From: Paenarthrobacter aurescens TC1
GTDB lineage: Bacteria > Actinomycetota > Actinomycetes > Actinomycetales > Micrococcaceae
Direction of reading: 5' to 3'
NCBI GenBank assembly: GCA_000014925.1
Contig: CP000474.1
Location: 1,240,001-1,304,000 of the forward strand
Length of the DNA stretch: 64,000 nucleotides
The notes under the pieces: model-generated
The model's database searches: none
Told to the model about the DNA's origin: nothing
Seen by the model: the letters and a program-made list of their open reading frames with translations, nothing else
Made by a program: the position numbers and the translations under genes
Shown here: piece after piece, positions 52,800 through 62,190 of the stretch
Layout: every line of letters begins with the position of its first letter
Numbering within the stretch: position 1 is the stretch's first letter

Positions 52800-53909
52800 T
52801 TACTTGGTGATCGGGCCAAGTACCGGATCGTCAACGTAAGCGGTCTTGACGTTCTCCAGGGTCACGATCTGTGGCGGGAGGAGGTAAGCCGGGACGGTCT
52901 TGACGCCGTTGTTGTAGGAGTCCTTGTCGTTGATTTCCAGTTCCTTGCCGGCCTGGAGGTCCTTCACCATGGTGATGGCGTGCTCAACGAGCTTGCGGGT
53001 GTCCTTGTTGATGGTGGAGTACTGCTCGCCTGCCATGATCGACTTGACGGACTCAACCTCGGAGTCCTGGCCGGTCACGACGGGGAGCGGCTTGCCGGCG
53101 GCCTTGACGGACGTCAGCACTGCACGGGCCAGGGTGTCGTTCGGGGAGAGGACGCCGTCCAAGGAAGCGGTGCCGTAGCTGCCGGTGAGCAGCGTGTCAG
53201 CGCGACGCTGGGCGTTTTCAGCCTTCCAACCCTGGGTGACAGCCTGCTCGAACGAGGTCTGGCCCGAAACTACCTTGAGGGTGCCGTCGTCGATCTTCGG
53301 CTTCAGGACGCTCATGGCGCCGTCGAAGAAGACCTTCGCGTTGGCATCATCCGGGGAGCCGGCGAAAAGCTCGACGTTGTACGGGCCGGAGGCCTTCTTG
53401 GCCTTCATGCCGTCCAGCAGTGCCTGGCCCTGCAGTTCACCAACCTTGAAGTTGTCGTAGGCCACGTAGTAGTCCACGTTCTCGGTGTTCAGAAGCAGAC
53501 GGTCATAGGCGATGACTGTAGCGCCGGAGTCCTTGGCCTGCTGGAGCTGCGTGCCGAGCTGCGCACCGTCGATGGCACCGACGATGATGACCTTGGCGCC
53601 CTTGGTGACCATGGCGCTGATCTGGTTCTGCTGCTCGGAAACGCCGCCGTTGGCGAACTGTACGTCAGCCTTGAAGCCGGCGCCCGTGAGGCCGTCGTTG
53701 AACAGCTTCTCCGCCAGGACCCAGTTTTCACTGGTCTTCTGCGGAAGTGCGACGCCGATCAGCGAGTCCTTGGGGAACGCTTCCCCGCCTGCTGTGCTGC
53801 TGCTTGAGCCGCTGTCAGTGCGGCCGCAGGCTGTCAGCGCCAGTGCCGCGATGGCAGCGACTGCTGCTGCCTTTCCTGCTTTACCAAACATTCGCATATC
53901 TTGGTTCAC
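52800..53909 (-). CDS. chvE: Multiple-monosaccharide ABC transporter substrate-binding lipoprotein
   Basis: This precursor of up to 369 residues has a lipoprotein signal ending LALTACG. The binding domain starts IGVALPQKTSENWVLAEKLF, with GAKVIIVGAIDGAQLGTQLQ and VVTGQDSEVESVKSIMAGEQ, the pattern of ChvE/XylF-type periplasmic sugar receptors. It delivers pentoses or hexoses to MmsB. Start: GTG at 53909 or an in-frame ATG at 53897. It is last in the mmsA-mmsB-chvE operon. Confidence 0.92.
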   Translation of the reverse strand: MNQDMRMFGKAGKAAAVAAIAALALTACGRTDSGSSSSTAGGEAFPKDSLIGVALPQKTSENWVLAEKLFNDGLTGAGFKADVQFANGGVSEQQNQISAMVTKGAKVIIVGAIDGAQLGTQLQQAKDSGATVIAYDRLLLNTENVDYYVAYDNFKVGELQGQALLDGMKAKKASGPYNVELFAGSPDDANAKVFFDGAMSVLKPKIDDGTLKVVSGQTSFEQAVTQGWKAENAQRRADTLLTGSYGTASLDGVLSPNDTLARAVLTSVKAAGKPLPVVTGQDSEVESVKSIMAGEQYSTINKDTRKLVEHAITMVKDLQAGKELEINDKDSYNNGVKTVPAYLLPPQIVTLENVKTAYVDDPVLGPITK

Positions 53910-53951
53910 TTTCTGTGTGGGTGGGGTGGAGCGAGTCTGTCAGGAAGCGGA

Positions 53952-55220
53952 TTACGCTTCCTTGGAGATGACCTCTTTGGTGGAGGTGGTTTCGTCGGGC
54001 TTGATCTCGTTGTTGCGCTGGAAGTTCTTCATCAGCAGCCCGGTAATGGACCGCTTGCCCTGGGACTTGTTGTAGACATCGAAGGCAACGGCTGCCAGGA
54101 GCACCAGGCCCTTGATGATCTGGGTGAGGTCGGCGCCTACGCCCAGGAGCTGGAGGCCATTGTTCAGGACGGCCATCACCAAGCCACCCACGATCGAGCC
54201 GATCACGGTACCGACGCCACCGGTAACGGCAGCGCCGCCAATGAAGACGGCTGCGATGGCGTCCAGTTCCCAACCGACGCCGTCGAACGGGCCGGAAGCG
54301 GTGGAGCGGCCCACGAAGATCATGCCTGCCAGGCCAGCCAGGACGGACATGTTCATCATGACCAGGAAGTTGACCTTCTTGGACTGCACGCCGGACAGCT
54401 CAGCTGCGTGGCGGTTGCCACCCACGGCGTAGACGTGGCGGCCGAGGACGGTCTTATCGGCGATAAAACCGTAGATGAGGACCAGGACGGCCAGAATCAG
54501 GCCCGGGATGGGGAAGGAAGTACCGGGGCGGCCCGTGGCGAACAGGTACGTGGCGTAGAGGATGGCACCGCAGATCAGGACCAGCTTGGTAACTTCAACC
54601 CAGAGCTCGGGAACGTCGGCTCCCAGCGCCTTGTTGGTGGCGCGGGCTCGCAGGGACATGATCACCACGAGCGCGGCGGCAATGATTCCGAGTAGCAAGG
54701 TGAGGTTGTTGAAGCCGGTGTTCGGTCCAATTTCAGGCAGGTATCCGGAGCCCAGGAACTGGAATTCCTTGGGGACAGGGATGGTGTTGGACTTGCCCAC
54801 GAACTGGTTGAAGCCGCGGAACAAGAGCATGCCGGCCAGGGTCACGATGAAGGCGGGTATGCCCACATAGGCCACCCAGAATCCTTGCCAGGCACCGATC
54901 ACTGCCCCCAGGACCAGACCGAAGAGGACACCGGCCCACCATGGGAAACCCCAATCCCGCATGGCCAGGGCCACGAAGACGCCGACGAAGGCGGCAACGG
55001 AACCCACGGACAGGTCGATGTGGCCGGCGATGATCACCAGGACCATGCCGATGGCCAGGATCAGGATGTAAGAGTTGCCGTTGAACAGGTTGATCACATT
55101 GCCGGGGGTGAGCGTGCGGCCCTCGGTGAAGATCTGGAAGAAGACGATAAGTGCCACCAGGGCGAAGATCATGCCGAACTGGCGGGTATTGCCACCAAAT
55201 AGCTTCTTGAGCGCGTTCAT
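53952..55220 (-). CDS. mmsB: Multiple-monosaccharide ABC transporter permease
   Basis: This 422-residue protein has about ten membrane segments and sugar-ABC permease motifs: ILAIGMVLVIIAGHIDLSVG near residues 54-73, GIPAFIVTLAGMLLFRGFNQ and YAVGGNRHAAELSGV in the EAA-like loop. The length and the ITGLLMKNFQRNNEIKPDET tail fit GguB/MmsB. It forms the channel with MmsA. Confidence 0.93.
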   Translation of the reverse strand: MNALKKLFGGNTRQFGMIFALVALIVFFQIFTEGRTLTPGNVINLFNGNSYILILAIGMVLVIIAGHIDLSVGSVAAFVGVFVALAMRDWGFPWWAGVLFGLVLGAVIGAWQGFWVAYVGIPAFIVTLAGMLLFRGFNQFVGKSNTIPVPKEFQFLGSGYLPEIGPNTGFNNLTLLLGIIAAALVVIMSLRARATNKALGADVPELWVEVTKLVLICGAILYATYLFATGRPGTSFPIPGLILAVLVLIYGFIADKTVLGRHVYAVGGNRHAAELSGVQSKKVNFLVMMNMSVLAGLAGMIFVGRSTASGPFDGVGWELDAIAAVFIGGAAVTGGVGTVIGSIVGGLVMAVLNNGLQLLGVGADLTQIIKGLVLLAAVAFDVYNKSQGKRSITGLLMKNFQRNNEIKPDETTSTKEVISKEA

Positions 55221-55264
55221 TGTTTTGGTCCTTGTGTCAGGAAGGGGCGAGGCTGGGCCAATGG

Positions 55265-56821
55265 TCAGGCGGATTTGCGGGCGGAAGTCATGAGCTTCAT
55301 GAGGCTTTCCTGGCTTGCTTCGTTTTTGTCCAGGACGCCGGTGATGGCGCCTTCGAAGATGGTGTAGATGCGGTCGGACAGGCCCAGGAGCTCGGGAAGC
55401 TCCGAGGAAATGACAATCACTCCCTTGCCTTGGTTGGCCAGCCTCTGGATGATGCCGTAGATCTCGTACTTGGCACCCACGTCGATTCCACGGGTGGGTT
55501 CATCCAGGATCAGGAGGTCGGGATCAGTGAACATCCACTTGGCCAGCACTACTTTTTGCTGGTTGCCGCCGGAGAGCTTGGCTACGCCTTCTTCCACCGA
55601 CGGTGTCTTGGTTCGCAGTGATTTCCGGTACTCCTCGGCGACCGAGAATTCCTTGCGGGTGTCCACCACCGTGTAATTGCTGATCTTGTTCAGGGCCGCA
55701 GAAACCGTGGTGGTCTTGATGTCGTCCAGCAGGTTCAGGCCCAGGGACTTGCGGTCCTCGGTCACGTAGCCGAGGCCTGCGTCGATGGCGGCGCGAACGC
55801 TGCGGAGCTGGACCGGCTTGCCGTCTTTGTAGACCTGCCCCTTGATGAACCGACCGTAGGAATGCCCGAACAACGATCGCGCCAGTTCCGTGCGGCCTGC
55901 GCCCATCAACCCGGCGAAGCCGACGATTTCGCCGCGGCGTACGTAGAAGTTGGAACCCTTGCAAATCAGGCGGTCCTGGATCTGGGGGTGTCCCACCGTC
56001 CAGTCCTTGACCTCGAAGAAGACTTCACCGATCTTCGGCTCGTGATCCGGGAAGCGGGACTCGAGCGTCCGGCCAACCATGCCTTTGATGATGCGGTCCT
56101 CGTCCACGCCATCCCGTTTGACGTTCAGCGTCTCGATCGACTTGCCGTCACGGATGATGGTGATCTCGTCAGCGATCTGTTCGATCTCGTTGAGCTTGTG
56201 GGAAATGATGATCGAGGTGATGCCCTTTCCCTTCAGGCCAAGGATCAGGTCCAGCAGGTGCTGGGAGTCCGACTCGTTCAGCGCTGCGGTGGGCTCGTCC
56301 AGAATCAGCAGGCGAACGGACTTGTTCAACGCTTTGGCGATTTCCACCAGCTGCTGCTTGCCGACACCGATTTCCTTGATGGGGGTGTCCGGGTCTTCCC
56401 GCAGGCCTACCCGGGCCAGCAATTCAATGGAACGCTTGCGGGCTTCCGCCCAGTCAATGACGCCCCACTTGGTGGGTTCGTTGCCCAGGAAGATGTTCTC
56501 CATGATGGACAATTCCGGAATCAGCGCCAGTTCCTGGTGGATGATCACGATGCCCGCCGCTTCACTGGCGCGGATGTCCTTGAACTGCTGCGTTTCGGCC
56601 ATGTACACGATGTCGCCCGTGTAACTGCCGTGGGGGTAAACGCCCGACAGTACTTTCATGAGCGTGGACTTGCCGGCGCCGTTCTCGCCGCAAATTGCGT
56701 GGATTTCGCCGGCCAGCACGCGCAAGCTCACATTCGACAAGGCCTTCACGCCTGGGAATTCCTTCGTGATCGAGCGCATCTCCAAAAGGACGGGATCACT
56801 TTGCGTGTTGAGGGATGTCAT
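55265..56821 (-). CDS. mmsA: Multiple-monosaccharide ABC transporter ATP-binding protein
   Basis: This 518-residue protein contains two fused ABC domains. The first has Walker [13 protein letters not shown] near residue 40 and [15 protein letters not shown]. The second has a degenerate Walker A ([18 protein letters not shown]) but an intact signature and Walker [17 protein letters not shown] and [14 protein letters not shown]. This is the XylG/GguA arrangement of sugar importers. It is first in the operon, 88 bp downstream of a ROK-type operator. Confidence 0.95.
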   Translation of the reverse strand: MTSLNTQSDPVLLEMRSITKEFPGVKALSNVSLRVLAGEIHAICGENGAGKSTLMKVLSGVYPHGSYTGDIVYMAETQQFKDIRASEAAGIVIIHQELALIPELSIMENIFLGNEPTKWGVIDWAEARKRSIELLARVGLREDPDTPIKEIGVGKQQLVEIAKALNKSVRLLILDEPTAALNESDSQHLLDLILGLKGKGITSIIISHKLNEIEQIADEITIIRDGKSIETLNVKRDGVDEDRIIKGMVGRTLESRFPDHEPKIGEVFFEVKDWTVGHPQIQDRLICKGSNFYVRRGEIVGFAGLMGAGRTELARSLFGHSYGRFIKGQVYKDGKPVQLRSVRAAIDAGLGYVTEDRKSLGLNLLDDIKTTTVSAALNKISNYTVVDTRKEFSVAEEYRKSLRTKTPSVEEGVAKLSGGNQQKVVLAKWMFTDPDLLILDEPTRGIDVGAKYEIYGIIQRLANQGKGVIVISSELPELLGLSDRIYTIFEGAITGVLDKNEASQESLMKLMTSARKSA

Positions 56822-56908
56822 CAGCCCTTACGCCTCCAATGCATGACTTCGTTGTCGGCCCCGCAAACGGCGGAGCTGTCTGATGAAAAAGTAAACTGGA
56901 TCACCTAT

Positions 56909-56933
56909 CTTGTCGTCAAGACTTGAACACAAG
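56909..56933 (-). promoter_or_regulatory. ROK-repressor operator and promoter of the sugar ABC operon
   Basis: A 25-bp imperfect palindrome starts CTTGTCGTCAAG and ends CTTGAACACAAG, with two mismatches per arm. On the minus strand it contains TTGACG, a -35 box, with TTTACT 18 bp further as a -10. Binding here would block the promoter. A very similar sequence (19 of 22 positions) lies at 58170-58191 upstream of the ROK gene. Confidence 0.8.
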
Positions 56934-56951
56934 ATCCAGCTAACGATTTCG

Positions 56952-58142
56952 TTACCTACCGGTAATACCGGCATGTTGGAACACTAATGCGGCTGCGCCA
57001 AGGGCTTCTGCACGGGCCCCGAGGGAGGACATGGCCAGGTGCGTTGTCTCGCCCACCACGGGCACTGCGTGGCGCACCAGGCCCCTGCGGATAGGGTCCA
57101 GCAAAAGGTCGCCGAGGCCCGCCAAGGGGCCACCGACCACGATTACTTCCGGGTTGATCAGATTGGAAACGTTGCCGAGCGCGCGGCCAACCGCAAGTCC
57201 TGCATCGTCCACCACGCGCTGGGTCGCGGAGTCCCCGGCGAGGCAGTTGCGCACGATGTCCTGCGGCGTCAGGAGTGTCTCCTGGCCACGGCCCAACAGC
57301 TCGATCATGGTGGTGGTGGACGCTATCGTCTCGAGGCAACCCCTGTTGCCGCACCGGCACACCAAACCATGTTCATGGATGGTCGCGTGGCCGATTTCGC
57401 CTGTGATACCCACGTTGCCGTAGTAAGGAAACCCGTTGAGTATCAGGCCTGCGCCGATGCCCGAACCGATCTTGAGGAACATCAAGTTGGAGACCCCGCT
57501 GTGGGGACCCCACGTTACTTCGGACAGCGCACCCAAGTTGGCGTCGTTGTCAACAAAGACGGGGCAATTCAGGGCTTCCTCCAGCCGATGGAGGATGTCG
57601 ATACCTACCCACTCCGGGAGGATGGCGCCTTGGGCGACCGTGCCGGAGCGTCGATCGATGGGGCCGGGGATGCCCGCTCCCGCACCCACAACGGCTGTGC
57701 GATCAATGCCGTTTTCCTCGAGCAGCTTTTCCAGTAACCGCACCGCCGCTGCGATGCCTTCCTCGGCCCGGTGGCCTAGCGGCAACTCAATGTAATCCTC
57801 AGCAATCACGTGGTAGCCCAACGAGGCGAGGACCACTCGCAGGTGGCGGCGTCCAAAGTCGATTCCGACGGCGACGGCCCCGTTGCTGTTCAGCCTCACG
57901 TTGGTTGCCCGGCGGCCGGAACTGGTGGTCGGTTCCGTGGAAACCAAGCCGGCGTCCTGCATGATTTTCACGATGTTGGAGATCGTGGCGGTGGAAAGTC
58001 CGGTCTGCCGGGAGAGCTCTGCCTGCGTGGACGGCCCGCTCAACAAGCATTCGATGATGCGTTGCTGATTCAGGTGGCGGAGCGCTGACTGCGAGCCGGG
58101 TTTTCTTGGGTGGCTCTTCGTTGAGCGCTGCGTAGCGGGCAT
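56952..58142 (-). CDS. ROK-family transcriptional repressor
   Basis: The ATG at 58142 gives 396 residues: an N-terminal MarR-like helix-turn-helix (LSGPSTQAELSRQTGLSTAT, then ISNIVKIM) and a ROK sugar-binding domain with VAVGIDFGRRHLRVVLA, IGSGIGAGLILNG, GEIGHATIHE and the zinc motif CRCGNRGC. XylR/NagC-type members bind sugars and repress sugar operons. It lies upstream of mmsA on the same strand, and both genes have the same operator-like motif, so it very likely represses the ABC importer and itself. Confidence 0.93.
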   Translation of the reverse strand: MPATQRSTKSHPRKPGSQSALRHLNQQRIIECLLSGPSTQAELSRQTGLSTATISNIVKIMQDAGLVSTEPTTSSGRRATNVRLNSNGAVAVGIDFGRRHLRVVLASLGYHVIAEDYIELPLGHRAEEGIAAAVRLLEKLLEENGIDRTAVVGAGAGIPGPIDRRSGTVAQGAILPEWVGIDILHRLEEALNCPVFVDNDANLGALSEVTWGPHSGVSNLMFLKIGSGIGAGLILNGFPYYGNVGITGEIGHATIHEHGLVCRCGNRGCLETIASTTTMIELLGRGQETLLTPQDIVRNCLAGDSATQRVVDDAGLAVGRALGNVSNLINPEVIVVGGPLAGLGDLLLDPIRRGLVRHAVPVVGETTHLAMSSLGARAEALGAAALVFQHAGITGR

Positions 58143-58169
58143 GACAAGAAGATTGCCCCACAAGCGATG

Positions 58170-58191
58170 TTGTAGTCAAGAAGTGAACACA
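58170..58191 (-). promoter_or_regulatory. ROK operator-like site upstream of the ROK gene
   Basis: TTGTAGTCAAG followed by AAGTGAACACA matches the site at 56910-56931 at 19 of 22 positions. It begins 28 bp upstream of the ROK start, fitting autorepression. Confidence 0.7.
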
Positions 58192-58283
58192 GCAAGTCAA
58201 CCCTGCCCGACATACTCCAACGCAAGAATGTCTGTTAAGTACCCCTTGTGAGGCCCGATATGCACCCTAAGATCCCCCTTTTG

Positions 58284-58315
58284 CGCGCAGAGGTGGCCTA
58301 GCAACGCAAGGGAGC
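58284..58315 (+). repeat. Single degenerate copy of the 73/74-bp repeat core
   Basis: GCAGAGGTGGCCTAGCAACG, then CAAGGGAGCGCG, aligns with the repeat core GCAGAGCGGGCCTCGCAACG, then CAGGGGCGCA, found at 36034-36284. It lies in the gap between the ROK and C-N hydrolase genes, about 140 bp before the latter's start. Confidence 0.6.
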
Positions 58316-58453
58316 GCGGGCATTGCGTCCCGATTTGGGGGCGTGCGGGTCCAATTGCCTCACCAGATGCTCGAGTCCCACGCCTACGCTGGAAGGAAAG
58401 ATCCTCCCGGGCACGTGAATTTGGCAACGGGATCAGGCGAAACCAAGGTGGTA

Positions 58454-59260
58454 ATGATGCTGCTCTCAGTCCTGCAGGCGAACGCTTCCGTCATGGACGT
58501 AGAGGCCAACCTGCGCACAATCGACGACGCCGCCCAGCGCGCCGCTCAAGCCGGGGCCGGGCTGCTCCTCACACCGGAGCTGTTCCCCGTTGGCTACGCA
58601 CCGCTGCGTCTGCACGCTGAACTGGATCCGGCTACCCTCCCCGGCATCCGCGAGCGCCTGTCCGAGATCGCCCGCCGTCACAGCATCGGCCTGGTGTACA
58701 GCCTCCCGGCAGTCGCCGACCATAAGAATGCCTGGCACATCACCGCTTCCCTCCTGGATGCCGAGGGCAATGAAGTCCTCAACTACGCCAAGGTCCACCT
58801 CTTTGGCCCGGAGGAGCACAAGGCGTTCGTTGGCGCCCAAGAACCTCCCGCGGTCGTGGATTTCAACGGAATCCGTACATCGATGCTGATCTGCTACGAC
58901 GTGGAGTTCCCGGAGGCGGTCCGTGCCGCCGCCACCCGTGGTGCCGAGCTCCTGTTGGTGCCAACAGCTCTTTCTGCCGGGTTCGACAACGTTCCGCAGG
59001 TCCTCATCCGCGCGCGGGCGTTGGAGAGCCAGCTCAACGTGGCGTACGCCAACCACTCCGGGCATGAGGACGTCTACACGTTCCTGGGCGGCAGCGTCGT
59101 GGCCGGACCGGACGGCTCGTTGCTTGCGGCAGCAGGGGAGTCCGCGGCCCTGCTGTTCGCCGAGGTGGGCACGGAGTCGGTCAACGCGGCACGGGAGGAA
59201 GTCCCGTACCTGCGCGAACGCCGGCCGAACCTCTATGCAGAGTGGGACAAGCGCGCCTAG
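58454..59260 (+). CDS. Carbon-nitrogen hydrolase (DavA-like amidase)
   Basis: The ATG at 58454 (AAGGTGG upstream) gives 268 residues, the usual length for the nitrilase superfamily. The catalytic triad is visible: Glu in LLLTPELFPVGY, Lys in NYAKVHLFGPEE, Cys in MLICYDVEFPEAVR. The sequence resembles 5-aminovaleramidase (DavA). With a DavB-like lysine monooxygenase starting at 63714 it may hydrolyse 5-aminopentanamide to 5-aminovalerate. The 37 upstream codons of the open frame look non-coding. Its stop shares CTAG with the stop of the convergent PucR-type gene. Confidence 0.88.
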   Translation: MMLLSVLQANASVMDVEANLRTIDDAAQRAAQAGAGLLLTPELFPVGYAPLRLHAELDPATLPGIRERLSEIARRHSIGLVYSLPAVADHKNAWHITASLLDAEGNEVLNYAKVHLFGPEEHKAFVGAQEPPAVVDFNGIRTSMLICYDVEFPEAVRAAATRGAELLLVPTALSAGFDNVPQVLIRARALESQLNVAYANHSGHEDVYTFLGGSVVAGPDGSLLAAAGESAALLFAEVGTESVNAAREEVPYLRERRPNLYAEWDKRA

Positions 59261-60870
59261 TCGCGGGTCCCTTCAGCTGCAGCGCCGGCCACCAGCTCGT
59301 CCACGTACTGCAATGCGAACCACAGCTCGGCCCGGATCTGCGCTTGGTTGAGGTCCATGTCCAATAGTTCGCCGAGCACGCCGATCTGCCGCCGGACACT
59401 GTTCCTGTGAAGTCCAAGGAGTTTGGCCGAGCCGTCCCAGCTGCCGTTTTCGCTGAGCCAGCCTCGCAGGACACTCAACAGCGGGTCCCGCCGGTCCGCT
59501 TCCAGCGACAGCACGGGTGCCAGGAGTCGTTCGGCCAGCATGGTTCCCGCTTCACGGCCCAGGAGTCCTGTGACGGACCACGTCACCTCGTCCACGCGGG
59601 CGCTCTTGCCGGTGGAGACAACGCGGCTGCGCAAAGAACCCGCCCGTTGGTATGCCGCCTGAAGGCCAAGGAGTTCCGTTGGCTCGCCGATTACCAGTCG
59701 CCAGCCCAGCTTCTCGATATCCGCAAGCAGGGAATCGTCAACCCTGAGCCGCGTAATGGCCGCGAAACCGTACTCGGTGATCTCCACGAGCTTGGTGTCG
59801 AACAGGCGCCGCCACTGGAGCACCTCGCGAACCGGGCCGTCGTCAGCCGCGCCATCAACCCGGACGCCTTGAACCACCCGCATCTGTGCCGACCGGGTGG
59901 ACGACAGACTCTGGGCGAGCAGGTCCTTCAGCCCGTTGACATGTTTAGTGCCGCCTGACGCCAGCGAGTCCGGGTGCAACAGCACGGCCGTAGCCAGCTG
60001 GCTGGGTGCCAACGAGCCACTGGTCCGCTGCCTCACCAGCAACTCCAGCAGACCAACGGCCGCCTGCACCACATTGTTTTGCGCAGGAGTCAGCGGCGCG
60101 TCGGAGCCGAGGATCAGGGCGCCGAGGTTTGCATCCTTGGTGCTGCGCAACGGATGCCCGAACACCAGCGCCGATCCCGGCTGCTCAAAACCGTCCATCT
60201 CTACACGCGGACCGCTGCCTGACAGCAGCCGCTCCAGGAGCGGTGCCAACAAGGAATGTTCGACGCCGCTGCTGCCGCCGGCGTTGTGCCCGCGCGCCCG
60301 GACCCGTCCGTCAGCGCCCACCAAAACAGCCCACACGGGAACCCTCTGCACCAGGGCGGCCAGCAGTTCGTGTTCCGGCCTGGGGGAGAGTACCGCGCGC
60401 ATGAGTTGGCGGTTGGTGTCCGCCAGTTGCCGGAAGACCCTCGCGTTGTCGGTTTCCAGAAGCTGGGAGAATTCCAGGCCGATCGCCGCGAACGGCACGG
60501 ACTCAGGTACCTCGAACAATGTGAGGTTGTGCTTGCGGCAAGCATCCAGCAGGACGTCCGGGACGGCGTCGAAATACGGCCTGATGCCGAATCCGAGCGC
60601 AGCCACCTTGGCATCCACCAGCCGCTGGACGTAGGCGTCCACCTTGGCCGCCGAGCCGCCCTTCCCAAGGAAGGGCAACCCGGCGGTGAGGAGGAACTCG
60701 CCCTCCGGCAGGTACGGCGTGGGGTCTTCGAGCTCACTCGGTTCCACCCATCGCAGCAGCGAGGTGCCGCTGCCGCCGTCGTGAAGCATTTTCAACTCCG
60801 GCGGCAGCTGCTCCAGGAACTGTTCGAGCGTGACGAAACTGAGGCGGGCGGTGGCGGGCTCAGGCGACAT
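59257..60870 (-). CDS. PucR-family transcriptional regulator
   Basis: The ATG at 60870 gives 537 residues. An N-terminal PucR domain contains GEFLLTAGLPFLGKGGSAAK and KVAALGFGIRPYFDAVPDVL, then FEVPESVPFAAIGLEFSQLL. A middle domain follows, and the C-terminal helix-turn-helix is GSWDGSAKLLGLHRNSVRRQ, the HTH_30 form. PucR-type activators control purine or amine/amino-acid catabolism. It overlaps the end of the alanine-racemase-type gene by 11 bp, so both are co-transcribed. Probable targets are the flanking amidase and permease-oxygenase genes. Confidence 0.92.
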   Translation of the reverse strand: MSPEPATARLSFVTLEQFLEQLPPELKMLHDGGSGTSLLRWVEPSELEDPTPYLPEGEFLLTAGLPFLGKGGSAAKVDAYVQRLVDAKVAALGFGIRPYFDAVPDVLLDACRKHNLTLFEVPESVPFAAIGLEFSQLLETDNARVFRQLADTNRQLMRAVLSPRPEHELLAALVQRVPVWAVLVGADGRVRARGHNAGGSSGVEHSLLAPLLERLLSGSGPRVEMDGFEQPGSALVFGHPLRSTKDANLGALILGSDAPLTPAQNNVVQAAVGLLELLVRQRTSGSLAPSQLATAVLLHPDSLASGGTKHVNGLKDLLAQSLSSTRSAQMRVVQGVRVDGAADDGPVREVLQWRRLFDTKLVEITEYGFAAITRLRVDDSLLADIEKLGWRLVIGEPTELLGLQAAYQRAGSLRSRVVSTGKSARVDEVTWSVTGLLGREAGTMLAERLLAPVLSLEADRRDPLLSVLRGWLSENGSWDGSAKLLGLHRNSVRRQIGVLGELLDMDLNQAQIRAELWFALQYVDELVAGAAAEGTRD

Positions 60871-62092
60871 TGCCTGGCCCGGCGGCTGCCGGCTCCTGGT
60901 AGTCGGGGCACCGGTAAGCGGTAGTGGCGTAAGCGCGGGGGAGCCGAGGCGCGATCCTGTTGATGATTTCGTCGCCGTGGCTTCCAATCGCGGCGCCCCA
61001 GTCGTCGGCGCTCGCCGCCCCGCAGGCCGGGTCACCGAACAGCACCGCCGTGTCGCCGACGTCGATTCCCGACGCGTCCGGCCCAAGGTCCACCATGAAC
61101 TGGTCCATGCAGACCTTTCCGATCACCGGGACCGTGCGCCCGCCGATGTTCACCACCGAACGGCCGCTGATGCCTTTGGGGATGCCGTCCGCGTAGCCGA
61201 GCGGGATGAGCCCGAGGTATCGCGGCTCATAGGTGATGGCCTGGTGTTCGTAGCTGACGCCGGTGCCTGCGGGGACCTTCTTGAGCATGACCAACGGTGC
61301 GGTCACGCTGAGGGCGGGACGCAGGCCAAAGTCGGCAGGGTCCAGGTGATCGGCCGGGGCGAGTCCGTAAATTGCCAGGCCTGCGCGGACCATGTCGAAG
61401 TGGAATTCGGGCCGGTCCAGGATGTTCGCAGAGCTGGATACGTGCCTAAGTTCGGGGGCAAGTCCTGCCTGGTGCGCTTCGCGAACAGCGTCCTCGAACT
61501 CGGCGACGGCGGTGATGTTGCCGGGGTGCGCTGGTACATCGGCCCAGGCCAGGTGGGTCCAAATGCCGCGTACGCGAAGGTTCCCGGCGAGCTCTGCCTG
61601 CCGGGCCTGCGCCACGAGCTCGGCCCAGTCTTCCTTGCGCGCACCGCCGCGGCTCAGGCCGCTGTCCAGTTCCAAGTGCACGACGGCGGGACGGCCCAGG
61701 CGTTTCGCGATGCCTGCCAGCACCTCCAGTTGGCCAACGCTCCCGAGCGACACATCGATGTCGTTTTCGAGGGCTTCGCGAATGGTGGCGCTTGTCTGGG
61801 ATGCCAGATACAACCAGGAAAGTATCGGCACAGTGATGCCTGCTTGGCGGAGCGCAATCGCTTCGCTGAGCTGGGCCGTTCCCAGCCAGTCCGCTCCAGC
61901 CTTGACAGCTGTGCGGGCTACTTCCACCAGTCCGTGGCCATAAGCATTTCCCTTCACCACGGCCATGAAGAATGGCGCCTCAGTGCGCTTTTTCAGGGCC
62001 TGGATGTTGTCCGAAATCGCCGACAGGTCCACGGTGACCTGCCCCGAAAGGGCTGCCGGAGCAGCCTCTTGATAGTGTGCATTACGTCTCAT
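60860..62092 (-). CDS. Alanine racemase family (possibly broad-specificity amino acid racemase)
   Basis: This 410-residue fold-type III PLP enzyme has the PLP lysine in FMAVVKGNAYGHGL near residue 47, HLELDSGLSRGGAR, and the second catalytic Tyr block GVSYEHQAITYEPRYLGLIP, with VCMDQFMVDLG in the C-terminal domain. Cell-wall alanine racemase genes usually sit with tsaE and other housekeeping genes; here it sits with a PucR regulator, a cationic amino acid permease and a lysine-oxygenase-like gene. A catabolic role on lysine or another amino acid is therefore plausible. Specificity cannot be read from sequence. Confidence 0.9.
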   Translation of the reverse strand: MRRNAHYQEAAPAALSGQVTVDLSAISDNIQALKKRTEAPFFMAVVKGNAYGHGLVEVARTAVKAGADWLGTAQLSEAIALRQAGITVPILSWLYLASQTSATIREALENDIDVSLGSVGQLEVLAGIAKRLGRPAVVHLELDSGLSRGGARKEDWAELVAQARQAELAGNLRVRGIWTHLAWADVPAHPGNITAVAEFEDAVREAHQAGLAPELRHVSSSANILDRPEFHFDMVRAGLAIYGLAPADHLDPADFGLRPALSVTAPLVMLKKVPAGTGVSYEHQAITYEPRYLGLIPLGYADGIPKGISGRSVVNIGGRTVPVIGKVCMDQFMVDLGPDASGIDVGDTAVLFGDPACGAASADDWGAAIGSHGDEIINRIAPRLPRAYATTAYRCPDYQEPAAAGPGNVA

Positions 62093-62190
62093 GCTTGAAC
62101 ACTATAGGTCATTTTGCACCGTGGTGAGAGGTGGCTCACATGCCAGTCTTGTGGAGGGGAAATCGAAACTACTTTGAAGGGACGTCAAGG

